This document shows, one piece after another, positions 26,377 through 35,159 of a stretch of 64,000 nt of DNA (positions within the stretch are counted from its first letter, which is position 1; the number at the start of each line of letters is the position of its first letter). This stretch comes from an uncultured Cytophagales bacterium (GTDB lineage: Bacteria > Bacteroidota > Bacteroidia > Cytophagales > Thermoflexibacteraceae). Where the stretch lies: NCBI GenBank assembly GCA_938039675.1, contig CALHUI010000006.1:1-64000 (forward strand), read 5' to 3'. The notes beneath the pieces are model-generated. The model had not been told where the DNA came from and ran no database searches. It saw only the letters and a list, made by a program, of their open reading frames with translations. The position numbers were made by a program, and so were the translations under genes.

Positions 26377-27642
26377 ATGCTGAAGACCAACAAAATAGAA
26401 CAAATCCCCCTGCTGGCGGACACTTTCAAATGGCTGTTCTTTGCGCTATTAGTGGGTATTTCGGCGGGGTCGGCTTCGGCATTCTTTCTGGTTGCCTTGG
26501 ATTGGGCAACCCACTTTCGGGAAAATCATTTGTGGGTGATTGCCTTTTTGCCGCTTGGCGGGTTTGTCATTGGTTGGTTGTATCATCACTACGGGCAGGA
26601 AGTAGCAGGCGGCAACAATCAGATTATTGACGAGTTTCATCAGCCGCGCCGCGTGATTCCCTTCAAAATGGCACCCTTAGTGCTGTTCGGTACGGTTGCT
26701 ACGCACTTTTTCGGCGGCTCTGCAGGGCGCGAAGGAACGGCGGTGCAAATGGGTGCTGCCATCGCCGACCAATTCACGCACTTTTTCAGGCTCAAACCGC
26801 GCGACCGCCGCATGTTTTTGGTCATGGGTATCGGTGCGGGTTTTGCATCGGTTTTCGGTACGCCGCTGGCGGGTGCCGTTTTTGCGCTGGAAGTCCTGAT
26901 TTTGGGCAGGATGCGCTATGAGGCTATTTTGCCCGCTTTTTTTGCCGCCGTCATTGCCGACCATACTTGCCATGCATGGCAGGTGGCGCATACGCATTAC
27001 GTCATCCTAACTGTGCCGCCAATGAATCCGCAAAACTTTTTGTGGACTATTCCAGCAGGTATTTGTTTCGGGCTGACGGCATTGCTGTTTTCCAAAATGG
27101 CGCATTTTTGGCAAAATTTATTTAAAAATCACATTTCTTACGCGCCGCTTCGTCCCGTTGTCGGCGGGTCAGTGATTGCCCTTTCGGTGTGGGCTTCAGG
27201 AACGACTAAATACATCGGCTTGGGCGTGCCTACCATAGTAGCGGCATTCAGCGAAGATTTACCGTTTTACGATTTTCTTGTCAAAACGCTGGCGACTACT
27301 TTTACTCTCGGCGCAGGTTTCAAAGGCGGCGAGGTAACACCACTGTTTTTCGTAGGCGCAACCTTGGGCAATGCACTTAGTGAACTCATTCCGTTGCCCG
27401 TTGCTTTGCTGGCAGGTATGGGCTTTGTGGGCGTATTTGCAGGGGCAACCAATACCCCGATTGCATGTACGCTGATGGGGATTGAACTGTTCGGTGCGGA
27501 AAGCAGCGTTTTCATTGCGCTTGCCTGTGTGGTAGCCTATCTTTTTTCGGGGCATACGGGCATTTACGGTTCGCAGATTGTCGGCAGTACTAAACATCAG
27601 ATATTTCTTCGCAAAAAAACGCGCCGAATCGGGGAGTTATAG
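26377..27642 (+). CDS. CLC-family anion transporter, probably the fluoride/proton antiporter (CLC-F) type
   Basis: A 421-residue inner-membrane protein with many hydrophobic segments and the CLC signatures. The selectivity loop reads GGNNQIIDEFH where chloride CLCs have GSGIP. The gating-glutamate motif is GSAGREGTAVQMG (GREGT rather than GREGP), and the third region is GAGFKGGEVTPLFFVGATLG. From knowledge of the family, GREGT and loss of the Ser in the first loop are typical of the CLC-F clade that expels fluoride. The next gene is a pyrophosphatase, an enzyme inhibited by fluoride. No fluoride riboswitch is visible in the 68-bp upstream gap. The clade assignment is an inference. Confidence 0.8.
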   Translation: MLKTNKIEQIPLLADTFKWLFFALLVGISAGSASAFFLVALDWATHFRENHLWVIAFLPLGGFVIGWLYHHYGQEVAGGNNQIIDEFHQPRRVIPFKMAPLVLFGTVATHFFGGSAGREGTAVQMGAAIADQFTHFFRLKPRDRRMFLVMGIGAGFASVFGTPLAGAVFALEVLILGRMRYEAILPAFFAAVIADHTCHAWQVAHTHYVILTVPPMNPQNFLWTIPAGICFGLTALLFSKMAHFWQNLFKNHISYAPLRPVVGGSVIALSVWASGTTKYIGLGVPTIVAAFSEDLPFYDFLVKTLATTFTLGAGFKGGEVTPLFFVGATLGNALSELIPLPVALLAGMGFVGVFAGATNTPIACTLMGIELFGAESSVFIALACVVAYLFSGHTGIYGSQIVGSTKHQIFLRKKTRRIGEL

Positions 27643-27678
27643 GCTAACTTTACGCTCTTTTAAATTTTTTTATACAGC

Positions 27679-28218
27679 ATGAACTCATTCAATCCTTGGC
27701 ATCACGTTCATCCGGGCGAAAACAGCCCCCGGTTGGTGAACGGCATCATAGAAATTCCCAAAGGAATACGCGCCAAATACGAGTTGGACAAAGAAAGCGG
27801 CTTGATTAAGTTAGACCGCGTGTTGTATTCGTCGGTTTACTATCCTGCCAACTATGGCTTCATTCCGCAAACCTATTGCGACGACAAAGACCCATTGGAC
27901 ATCCTCATTTTTTCACAAATTGCAATTGTTCCCTTGTGCATCGTGGAAGCAAAGCCCATCGGGGTGATGCGCATGTTAGACAACGGCGAGGCTGACGATA
28001 AAATCATCGCCGTAGCGGCGGGCGACCCAAGCATAAACCACGTGGAAGATATTACATCGCTACCCAAATACTACATTTCCGAAATGCGCAACTTTTTTGA
28101 GGATTACAAAAAGTTGGAAAATAAGACCGTAGTGGTAGAAGACTTTTTGAATCGCCAAATGGCAGAGCAAATCATTGTCGAAAGCATTGAACTGTATAAA
28201 AAAGTATTTGTGAAATAA
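27679..28218 (+). CDS. ppa: Inorganic pyrophosphatase, family I
   Basis: Hydrolyses pyrophosphate to phosphate in the cytoplasm with Mg2+. The product is 179 residues, normal for the bacterial family I enzyme. It has [18 protein letters not shown], the [20 protein letters not shown] stretch with the signature acidic cluster, [21 protein letters not shown] and a C-terminal [19 protein letters not shown] sequence at 27645-27652, one base off the -7 consensus, might provide a separate promoter. It lies 36 bp after the CLC gene. Confidence 0.95.
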   Translation: MNSFNPWHHVHPGENSPRLVNGIIEIPKGIRAKYELDKESGLIKLDRVLYSSVYYPANYGFIPQTYCDDKDPLDILIFSQIAIVPLCIVEAKPIGVMRMLDNGEADDKIIAVAAGDPSINHVEDITSLPKYYISEMRNFFEDYKKLENKTVVVEDFLNRQMAEQIIVESIELYKKVFVK

Positions 28219-28294
28219 ATAGCTGTTGCGTAACCAAAGTAACACAGCTATTGCCCGTTTTTTCGTAGTTTGTGTTTCAAATGCAAACCAAAAT

Positions 28295-28507
28295 ATGAAA
28301 AAGAATATGGGAACTATTGACCGTATCATCAGGGTGTTGATAGCGGTCGTTGTTGGCATGTTGTACTACATGCAAATTATCACGGGCGCAATAGGCATCG
28401 TATTGCTTGTGGTGGCGGGCGTATTTGTGCTGACAAGCGTAGTAAGTTTTTGCCCGCTATATGCACCTTTGGGGATTAACACCTGCCCTCGTAAGCAAGG
28501 CAACTGA
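28295..28507 (+). CDS. DUF2892 (YgaP transmembrane) small membrane protein
   Basis: A 70-residue protein with MGTIDRIIRVLIAVVVGMLY at the start, then a second hydrophobic segment VLLVVAGVFVLTSVVSFCPL and the ending APLGINTCPRK. This two-helix hairpin with a conserved FCPLYxxxGxxTC end is the DUF2892 family, found alone or fused to rhodanese domains. The Cys pair at the end suggests a thiol or sulfur role, but none is proven. The ATG at 28295 is preferred over an earlier start that adds 23 residues. Confidence 0.85.
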   Translation: MKKNMGTIDRIIRVLIAVVVGMLYYMQIITGAIGIVLLVVAGVFVLTSVVSFCPLYAPLGINTCPRKQGN

Positions 28508-28537
28508 AATTTATATCAAGATTTTACTACTGTAAAC

Positions 28538-28576
28538 AAAAACAGCCGCCCCGGAGAGGAGACGGCTGTTTTATTT
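28538..28576. terminator. Bidirectional terminator
   Basis: AAAAACAGCCG (28538-28548) pairs with CGGCTGTTTTAT (28563-28574) between convergent genes, with A and T runs on both sides so that either strand gives a hairpin followed by U-rich RNA. Confidence 0.8.
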
Positions 28577-28592
28577 TGACATATTTTTTGGC

Positions 28593-28919
28593 TTAAACTG
28601 CAAAACTTTCACCGCATCCGCAGGTGCGCGAAGCATTGGGATTGATAAATTGGAAGCCTTTGCCGTTCAAACCGTCGGAAAAATCGAGTGTAGTGCCTGC
28701 TAAATACAGCAGACTTTTCTTATCTACCATAATTTTAATGCCTTTATCCTCAAAAATTTGGTCGTTAGGGCGGGTGGTATCGTCAAATACAAGGTCATAC
28801 ATCAACCCTGAGCATCCTCCGCCTTTTACGGCAACGCGGATATTATGATTATCGGTTTTGCCTTCTTGCGAACGCAGTTCGGTTATTTTATTTTTGGCTT
28901 TTTCAGTAACGCTTATCAT
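28593..28919 (-). CDS. A-type iron-sulfur carrier (IscA/ErpA/SufA family)
   Basis: A 108-residue protein with the three conserved cysteines of A-type carriers: GGGCSGLMYDL in the middle and CGCGESF at the C-terminus. It begins MISVTEKAKNKITELRSQEG, typical of the HesB/IscA family. Such proteins pass 2Fe-2S or 4Fe-4S clusters from the scaffold to apo-enzymes. It is alone here, with no suf or isc genes beside it. I start at ATG 28919; an upstream ATG at 28952 would add 11 residues. Confidence 0.92.
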   Translation of the reverse strand: MISVTEKAKNKITELRSQEGKTDNHNIRVAVKGGGCSGLMYDLVFDDTTRPNDQIFEDKGIKIMVDKKSLLYLAGTTLDFSDGLNGKGFQFINPNASRTCGCGESFAV

Positions 28920-28998
28920 ACAAACAGGATGTATTTTTTGCTGTGAAACCATTCAGGTATCTATAGTAACAGCAAAATTATGCAAATAGTTCGTCTCT

Positions 28999-30249
28999 AT
29001 GGCTGAAATCGGGAATTATCGCTGGCGCATTCTGGCACTGTTGTTTTTTGCCACTACTATTAACTACATCGACCGTCAAGTTATCGGCATTTTAGCCCCC
29101 GTGCTGCAAACCGAAATTGGCTGGAACGAGATAGATTACAGCCGCATTGTGATGGCGTTTCAGATTGCCTATGCAATCGGGATGGCATCTACGGGCTACT
29201 TTTTAGACCGATTTGGCACGCGCATCGGTTTTGTCGTTGCCATTGTGGTGTGGAGTTTGGCAGGAATCGGGCACGCTTTGGCACGCAGCGTGGCGGGTTT
29301 TGCCTTGGCGCGTTTTGTACTGGGCATCGGTGAGGCTGCCAACTTCCCTGCTTGCCTAAAAACGGTTTCCGAGTGGTTTCCCCAAAAAGAACGGGCATTG
29401 GCAACAGGCATTTTCAATTCGGGGTCAAATATTGGGGCTATCCTTGCGCCGCTGACGGTGCCGTTTATTGCCACACAATACGGCTGGCAATGGGCATTTA
29501 TTATTACGGGCGCTATGGGTTTTATATGGCTGATTTTTTGGTGGCGGATGTACACCAAACCCGAATTGCACCCCGTTTTAAGTCAGGGCGAACTTGCTTA
29601 TATCCAATCGGGCAACCAAGCGGCGGCTTCACCCGTTCGTTGGGGGCAGTTGCTGGCGTTCCGTCAGACGTGGGCACTGTGTCTGATGCGCTTCATCACA
29701 GACCCCGTTTGGTGGTTTTTCCTGTTTTGGGTGCCCAAGTTTTTATATGCGCAGTACGGTTTGCAATTGCAGGCACTCAGCTTGCCGCTGATTGTGCTTT
29801 TTTTGGTAGCCGATGCAGGCAGCATATCGGGCGGTTGGCTGTCGTCGTTTTGGTTGAAGCGGGGGCGTTCGCTTAATTTTGCGCGCCGCAATACATTGCT
29901 TGTATGCGCATTGTTAGCCATGCCCGTTGCGCTGGCTGCGCAAATGCCGTCCGCTGCCGGAGCAGTAGCATTGGTTGCGCTGGCTGCCGCTGCTTATCAG
30001 GGCTGGTCTGCCAATATTTTCACAATTGTTACCGATTTGTATCCCAAAAATGCCGTAGCCTCTATGTCGGGGCTGGCAGGTATGAGTGGGGCAATCGGTG
30101 GCACGCTGTTTTCTTCATTGATAGGCTACGTGCTGGAATCTACAGGTAACTATGCGCTGATTTTCGGCGGTGCAGGATTTATTTTTATTAGCGCGTGGCT
30201 GCTGCTTCGGACAATGCTTCCTTCGCTGCAAATAATCAAAAATAAGTAG
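28999..30249 (+). CDS. MFS transporter, hexuronate/anion:cation symporter (ACS) type
   Basis: A 416-residue inner-membrane protein with 12 predicted hydrophobic segments. It has the ACS-family start FFATTINYIDRQVIGILAPV, GYFLDRFGTRIGF between TM2 and TM3, FVLGIGEAANFPACLKTVSE in TM4, and RALATGIFNSGSNIGAILAP in TM5. This pattern is shared with ExuT/GudP/DgoT sugar-acid carriers. The likely cargo is a hexuronate or aldonate, but no sugar-acid catabolic gene adjoins it. It stands divergent from the A-type carrier gene. Confidence 0.85.
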   Translation: MAEIGNYRWRILALLFFATTINYIDRQVIGILAPVLQTEIGWNEIDYSRIVMAFQIAYAIGMASTGYFLDRFGTRIGFVVAIVVWSLAGIGHALARSVAGFALARFVLGIGEAANFPACLKTVSEWFPQKERALATGIFNSGSNIGAILAPLTVPFIATQYGWQWAFIITGAMGFIWLIFWWRMYTKPELHPVLSQGELAYIQSGNQAAASPVRWGQLLAFRQTWALCLMRFITDPVWWFFLFWVPKFLYAQYGLQLQALSLPLIVLFLVADAGSISGGWLSSFWLKRGRSLNFARRNTLLVCALLAMPVALAAQMPSAAGAVALVALAAAAYQGWSANIFTIVTDLYPKNAVASMSGLAGMSGAIGGTLFSSLIGYVLESTGNYALIFGGAGFIFISAWLLLRTMLPSLQIIKNK

Positions 30250-30345
30250 TCATACCTATTTTGCGTTACTTAGTAGTGGTGAAACTACAACATTTTTGCT
30301 TTTATCATGTTAAAATTAGTTAATAGGTTTAATGTAAAAATCTGC

Positions 30346-30353
30346 TATCTTTA
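30346..30353 (+). promoter_or_regulatory. Probable promoter -7 element of the SpoIIE phosphatase gene
   Basis: TATCTTTA matches TAnnTTTG at all but the last base and lies 47 bases before the ATG. Confidence 0.4.
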
Positions 30354-30399
30354 CAGACCTTACCCAATAGCGATGTTTCAGTTCTTACTATGATTTCCG

Positions 30400-32460
30400 A
30401 TGAGCAGCATTTCGTTTAAGATGGTGGTGCTTTGTGTGGCAATGGTTCTGCTTGGCAGTATGCCGGCCTTTTACTTTGCCTACACTGAAGCCCGTCAGAA
30501 AACGGAATTAGATATTAAGGAGTCGTTGCTAAAAGAAACAGCGCTTACCATTACCGGAATTGATAGATTTTTGTATGAAAGAATAAAAGATCTCTTCTCA
30601 ATAGCAAAAGACCCTGCTTTCATCGCTCCGTTTACTGTCAATGCATTCAAAAAACAGGAGCGCACGGCACTCATCCAACGCCGCTTAAATGAACTCATTA
30701 TCGCTTTTCCATTGTATCAAAGTCTCACTTATTTTGATACACTGCGCAATTACATAGCTGATACCCGTATAGAGAATATAGGTAAGAAGCACAACTACTC
30801 TAAATACTGGCTGGAGTTGAAATACAAAGAGTTTGCCATGGATGTTTCTAAATCTGAGTCATTGCGAATACCTGTCATACATTTTGCAAAAAAGATTCGT
30901 GATGAAAAAGGGCATTACGTAGGTGTGCTCGTAGCGCGAGTATCTATGGACAAGTTACACGAGCTGTTCAATGAAATCATCAGCGGGCCGGGCAGGCAAG
31001 ATGAATTGCGCAATAATCTGGAAATTGTACTGGTAGATAACGACGGCTACATCCTATTTTCCAATAAAAACAAATTTGCAGCTCTTACCAAACGCTATCC
31101 GGACATCAAATACATCAAAAAAATTATTGAATCTCCCACATTCGGCCGGCAAAACCGATTTGTGAATATGGAGAAAGAAATTTTCGTATTAGATACGCAA
31201 AAAGGATATTTGGACTATGCAGGCAGCGGATGGATTATTATTGCTAAAGCATCTAAGGAGGTTATTTTCAAGCCAATTTTATTCTTGGGCGATCGCTACG
31301 CACGCATTGCATTGATTATTTGCGTTATAGGTATTATCATTGCTATTAGTGTGGGAAGATATTTTGCACAACCTATAATTTCCCTCAATCAGGCTGTCGA
31401 AGAAATGGCAGAAGGCGAATGGAATGAAATTCTATCCGACGGAAGAATGTTCAGACGGCATGATGAAATTGGGGAACTCGCTCGTAGTTTCCGCAACATG
31501 TCGCAGCAGTTGGACAAAAAAATCAAGGAGCAGAAAGAACTGAATACACAACTTGTTTTCAAGTACGAAGAAATTCAGCAGAAAACCGAAGAAATACAAA
31601 GTCAGAACGAAAAAATCGCGCAGCAAAAAAGCGAGATAGAAAAGGTGCTTGCCGAGATTAAGCTGAAAAATAAGAACATTACATCAAGCATCAACTACGC
31701 GCAGCGCATCCAAGCAGCGTTACTGCCTGAAAAAGAGGCTATTGCGCGCTGTTTTAATCAGTCGTTCATATTATACAAGCCCAAGGATATTGTTAGTGGC
31801 GACTTTTACTGGTTTCGCCAAATGATAAACGACCAAGGTGATCCTATTGCCATCATGGCTGTTGTTGATTGTACCGGACATGGTGTACCGGGGGCTCTTA
31901 TGTCTGTAATTGGCAGTAATCTACTGTATCAGATTGTTGTGATGGAGCGCCTTTTAGATCCTGCCCAAATCATCAAAAAAATGGATTTGGGGGTAATCAA
32001 GGTACTAAAACAGAACGAGCCTTCCTCCAACCGTCAAGATGGGATGGATATTTCTATTTTTGTTTACAATCAGCACACTAAGGAATTGATAATTGCCGGC
32101 ACACATCAGTCTGCATACATGTTGCGCAACAATACATTGTATGAAATTAAAGGTGATAAGTTCTCGGTAGGCGGCATTATTAATACCAAAGCTATTCGTA
32201 CAGTGAACAATCACACATGGCATTGTATGCGTGGTGATATGTTGTATCTCTGCACCGATGGTTACACAGACCAGTTTGGCAATGCCGATGGAGGACAGCC
32301 TCCCGTAAAATTCGGTAAGAAATTCTTACGTCAGTTGCTAAAGGATATTTCCTGCGCCGATACTTGCCGTCAAGAGAGTATTTTGTTGGAAACACACGAA
32401 ATGTGGCGCGGCAAGGAAACGCAAACCGATGACATTACTATTATCGGTATTCGCTTCTAA
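30400..32460 (+). CDS. Membrane sensor with HAMP domain and SpoIIE-type PP2C phosphatase
   Basis: A 686-residue protein. TM1 is at about residues 7-27, followed by a periplasmic sensory domain of about 270 residues of Cache-like layout (VGVLVARVSMDKL, IVLVDNDGYILFSNKNK). TM2 is at about 302-322, then a HAMP linker (QPIISLNQAVEEMAEGEW, HDEIGELARSFRNM), a coiled coil (about 370-440) and a C-terminal SpoIIE domain (about 450-685). The phosphatase has KPKDIVSGDFYWF, VVDCTGHGVPGALMSVIG and TDGYTDQFG with metal-binding aspartates. In Bacteroidota such proteins control partner-switching anti-sigma systems; no cognate STAS/kinase pair is adjacent. Its stop abuts the HDAC stop with no gap. Confidence 0.88.
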   Translation: MSSISFKMVVLCVAMVLLGSMPAFYFAYTEARQKTELDIKESLLKETALTITGIDRFLYERIKDLFSIAKDPAFIAPFTVNAFKKQERTALIQRRLNELIIAFPLYQSLTYFDTLRNYIADTRIENIGKKHNYSKYWLELKYKEFAMDVSKSESLRIPVIHFAKKIRDEKGHYVGVLVARVSMDKLHELFNEIISGPGRQDELRNNLEIVLVDNDGYILFSNKNKFAALTKRYPDIKYIKKIIESPTFGRQNRFVNMEKEIFVLDTQKGYLDYAGSGWIIIAKASKEVIFKPILFLGDRYARIALIICVIGIIIAISVGRYFAQPIISLNQAVEEMAEGEWNEILSDGRMFRRHDEIGELARSFRNMSQQLDKKIKEQKELNTQLVFKYEEIQQKTEEIQSQNEKIAQQKSEIEKVLAEIKLKNKNITSSINYAQRIQAALLPEKEAIARCFNQSFILYKPKDIVSGDFYWFRQMINDQGDPIAIMAVVDCTGHGVPGALMSVIGSNLLYQIVVMERLLDPAQIIKKMDLGVIKVLKQNEPSSNRQDGMDISIFVYNQHTKELIIAGTHQSAYMLRNNTLYEIKGDKFSVGGIINTKAIRTVNNHTWHCMRGDMLYLCTDGYTDQFGNADGGQPPVKFGKKFLRQLLKDISCADTCRQESILLETHEMWRGKETQTDDITIIGIRF

Positions 32461-33363
32461 TTAAAAGAAAATTTCCTGTGCCAGCCTGTAAGTATTGCTG
32501 TGCGCTTCGATAATGTCGGCAATTCGCGGCGAATAGCCGCCCCCCATGCTCACAGCTACGGGAATGCGATTGTCTTTACAAGTTTGCAGCACAAATCGGT
32601 CGCGCTCCTTACAGCCTTGCCGACTCACAGCAAGTTTGCCCAACTTATCGGTTGCCAAAATATCTGCGCCGGCAATGTAAAAAATGAAGTCCGGTTCTAC
32701 GCTATCTATCAGGCGGGGCAGTGTGTCGTACAAAGTTTTCAGATATAAACTGTCGTCTGTCCCATCGGGCAGACCAATATCAAGGTTGGATTGTTCTTTT
32801 TTCAGCGGATAATTTCTTTCCCCATGCATACTGAAAGTAAACACGCGGTCGTCGCTTGCAAAAATCTGTGCGGTGCCATTGCCCTGATGCACGTCCAAAT
32901 CCACTATTAGAATACGCTTTGCCAACTGTCGGCTGAGCAGGTAATGTGCCCCTACGGCCACATCGTTGAGCAGGCAAAAACCTTCGCCGCGATTAGTAAA
33001 AGCATGGTGTGTTCCCCCGGCAATATTCATGGCAATGCCGTATTGCAAGGCAAAAAGTGCTGCTTGAATAGTTCCCTGCAAAATGACTACTTCGCGCTGT
33101 ACCAAACTTTCCGATAGTGGGAAACCGGTTCGGCGCACTTCGCTTGCCGAAAGTTGCTGCGTTTTCAGTTTTTGCCACCATTCTGCATCGTGGCTTGCCA
33201 AAATATCCGCTTCGCAGGCAGGTGATGGAGCAAAAAAATTATCGGGATTGGCAGTTCCTTCGTATAAGAGTTGTTCGGGCAACAGTGTGTATTTCTCCAT
33301 CGGGAAGCGGTGTCCCTGTGGCAGCGGGTGATGATAAACAGGCGACCATGCGATTTTTAACAT
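32461..33363 (-). CDS. Histone-deacetylase-family (acetoin utilisation type) hydrolase
   Basis: A 300-residue zinc-dependent deacylase of the arginase/deacetylase fold. It has AGGTHHAFTNRGEGFCLLND with the paired catalytic histidines, the metal-binding LIVDLDVHQGNGTAQIF, FIFYIAGADILATDKLG with the third metal ligand, and SMGGGYSP near the end. In bacteria these act on acetyl-lysine, acetylpolyamines or other amides. The single-domain form and the lack of an acuB or polyamine gene nearby leave the substrate open. It is divergent from the BatC-like gene. Confidence 0.88.
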   Translation of the reverse strand: MLKIAWSPVYHHPLPQGHRFPMEKYTLLPEQLLYEGTANPDNFFAPSPACEADILASHDAEWWQKLKTQQLSASEVRRTGFPLSESLVQREVVILQGTIQAALFALQYGIAMNIAGGTHHAFTNRGEGFCLLNDVAVGAHYLLSRQLAKRILIVDLDVHQGNGTAQIFASDDRVFTFSMHGERNYPLKKEQSNLDIGLPDGTDDSLYLKTLYDTLPRLIDSVEPDFIFYIAGADILATDKLGKLAVSRQGCKERDRFVLQTCKDNRIPVAVSMGGGYSPRIADIIEAHSNTYRLAQEIFF

Positions 33364-33451
33364 ACCTCAATATCTGTTTGTGGCGACATAATGTTTGCCG
33401 TATGCGCAAAGCTACTCTCTTAAATTTAGTACATTCGCATTATCTAATCGC

Positions 33452-34252
33452 ATGGATATGATAAGGAAGCTTTTGTTGGGTGTACTCTTACTGATAACGG
33501 CAAATGCATTTGCCGACATAGGCGATATTGCTGCCATCAATCAGTTGAAACGCGAGGCAGAAACTGCTTTTCGCAATAAATTTTGGAACGTAGCCATTAA
33601 TAAGTATGAGCAACTGATAGATAAGTATCAAGTAAAAGAATCTGCCGTATTGTTGAATCTGGCACATGCTTATTTCAATGCCGGCGAAATGTCTATGGCA
33701 TTGATGCAGTATGAGCAAGCTGCAAAAACAGGCAATAAGGCCGTTCAGACTGTGGCTTACCAACAGGCTGCCATCATAAAAGCACAAAGCGGACAATTGG
33801 AAGATGCGCTTAAATACCTGCGCAACAGTTTGCGCGCCTCGCCCGGCAATCAGGCTGCACGCTATAATTATGAGGTTGTGTATGCTTTGCTGATAAAAAA
33901 GCAACAGCAACAAGGGCAAAGCGAACAGAACAACGCTGACCAATCGCAACAAAATAAAAATCAGCAGCAACAGCAGCAAAATGCCGATAAACAACAACAG
34001 CAGCAGAAAGGGCAGCAAAGCAAAGAAGATACACAAAGCGGCGAGCAGGATGAGCAAAGCTCTGAGCAAGGAAAAATGGAAGACAAGAGCAGCAACAGCA
34101 AATTGCGCAGCAAAAAGTTAGAACAGATTAAAATGACGGAAGAACAGGCAAAAGCCATACTGGATGCTATCCGCAACAATGAGGTGCAGTACCTGCAACA
34201 AATGCAACGACAACCAAGCCGCCGCACCGACCGCAGCAAGCCCGACTGGTAA
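33452..34252 (+). CDS. BatC-like TPR protein with Gln-rich linker
   Basis: A 266-residue exported protein with a signal peptide (MIRKLLLGVLLLITANAFA). TPR-type helical repeats follow (about residues 30-150: AFRNKFWNVAINKYEQLI, AVLLNLAHAYFNAGEMSMAL, EDALKYLRNSLRASPGNQAA), then a very Gln/Lys/Ser-rich low-complexity linker (about 155-225). The conserved tail has MTEEQAKAILDAIRNNE and ends KPDW. That layout and the xxDW ending match BatC of the MoxR-BatABCDE aerotolerance operon, but none of batA, batB, batD or moxR is beside it. Plus-strand expression may start at the near-consensus TACATTCG at 33430. Confidence 0.78.
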   Translation: MDMIRKLLLGVLLLITANAFADIGDIAAINQLKREAETAFRNKFWNVAINKYEQLIDKYQVKESAVLLNLAHAYFNAGEMSMALMQYEQAAKTGNKAVQTVAYQQAAIIKAQSGQLEDALKYLRNSLRASPGNQAARYNYEVVYALLIKKQQQQGQSEQNNADQSQQNKNQQQQQQNADKQQQQQKGQQSKEDTQSGEQDEQSSEQGKMEDKSSNSKLRSKKLEQIKMTEEQAKAILDAIRNNEVQYLQQMQRQPSRRTDRSKPDW

Positions 34253-34409
34253 GCACATTGTTAAGTTTGGATAATAAAAGGTTATCTCGTGCGTGTGAGA
34301 ATTGGGGCAGATAATACAGATGGGCGATGATTACGGCATACAGTGCGAATACATCTACGTAAACTGCATTATCCGCATTCAAAAAAACCAACGTAAAAAT
34401 TTGCTTACT

Positions 34410-35102
34410 TTAATCGTACACGTTGCTGATGTGTATCAGCATTTGTGGATTGAGAATGCGAATCTTTCGCTTATCAATGCTGATGATATTAGCATCGCGT
34501 AGTTCTGAAATGACACGAATGGCTGTTTCTTTTACTGTACCAACAAAACTTGCCAAGTCTTCTCTGGTTAAAGAGATGGCATGTTCCTCATCGGTGGAGG
34601 AATTGGCTAATAGCAACAGGGCTTCGGCAATGCGGCTGCGTACAGGTTTATGCGCTAAATCACTCAACTTGGCTTCTGCTTCATCTGCCTCTCTGCATAT
34701 CATCTCCATCAGTGCCTGATAGAAATCATTATTGTTTCGCAGCAAAGCAAAGAAATCTGCTTTGGGAATCACGCAAACTCTGCACTCTTCTAAGGCAACA
34801 GCCGAGTAGGTATAGCGGCTTTTCAGTATCAGCGAACGATACCCTAAGAAATGGCCTTCCTGCGCTATGCGCATGATTTGCTCTTTCCCGTTGGAACTTA
34901 GTTTGCTGATTTTTACTGTACCGCTATTAATACAATAAAGCGCGGCCGGCACGCCGTTTTCAAGGAAAATATGTTCTCCCTTGCGAAAGGTTTGAGTCGA
35001 TTTAGTAGAATTAATATGTTCAGTTTCGGCTATTTGGCAAAAACTGAACAATGATTGCCCTCTACTTTTGCAATTACGGCAAATAGGAGCTGCTGATTTC
35101 AT
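34410..35102 (-). CDS. Crp/Fnr family transcriptional regulator, Fnr-like
   Basis: A 230-residue regulator. The N-terminus has CRNC and a third Cys in LFSFC (about residues 8, 11 and 22), a pattern compatible with an oxygen-sensing cluster. A cyclic-nucleotide-binding-like beta roll follows (FRKGEHIFLENGVPAALYCI, GHFLGYRSLI), then a long dimer helix and a C-terminal winged helix (SLTREDLASFVGTVKETAIRVISELRD) with the recognition helix. I start at the ATG at 35102, because the upstream ATG at 35132 overlaps the promoter. The UspA gene lies next to it and has a Crp/Fnr-like dyad in its promoter. Confidence 0.85.
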   Translation of the reverse strand: MKSAAPICRNCKSRGQSLFSFCQIAETEHINSTKSTQTFRKGEHIFLENGVPAALYCINSGTVKISKLSSNGKEQIMRIAQEGHFLGYRSLILKSRYTYSAVALEECRVCVIPKADFFALLRNNNDFYQALMEMICREADEAEAKLSDLAHKPVRSRIAEALLLLANSSTDEEHAISLTREDLASFVGTVKETAIRVISELRDANIISIDKRKIRILNPQMLIHISNVYD

Positions 35103-35129
35103 GATTTTGTATTGTGAAGTTTGTTGTTT

Positions 35130-35137
35130 CAAATATA
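35130..35137 (-). promoter_or_regulatory. Promoter -7 element of the Crp/Fnr gene
   Basis: On the minus strand TATATTTG is a perfect TAnnTTTG, 27 bases upstream of the ATG at 35102. Confidence 0.55.
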
Positions 35138-35159
35138 CAAAATCACGAGAAAATTATGC

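Noticed and set aside
33488-34069. Antisense frame opposite the BatC-like gene with a Leu/Phe-rich apparent membrane protein
   Set aside because: The hydrophobic runs come from reading Gln/Lys codons backwards.
33890-34110. Short repeats of CAG/CAA-type units that could suggest a CRISPR or satellite
   Set aside because: They are codons of the Gln-rich linker in the BatC-like protein and have no spacer structure. No CRISPR array is present in the window.
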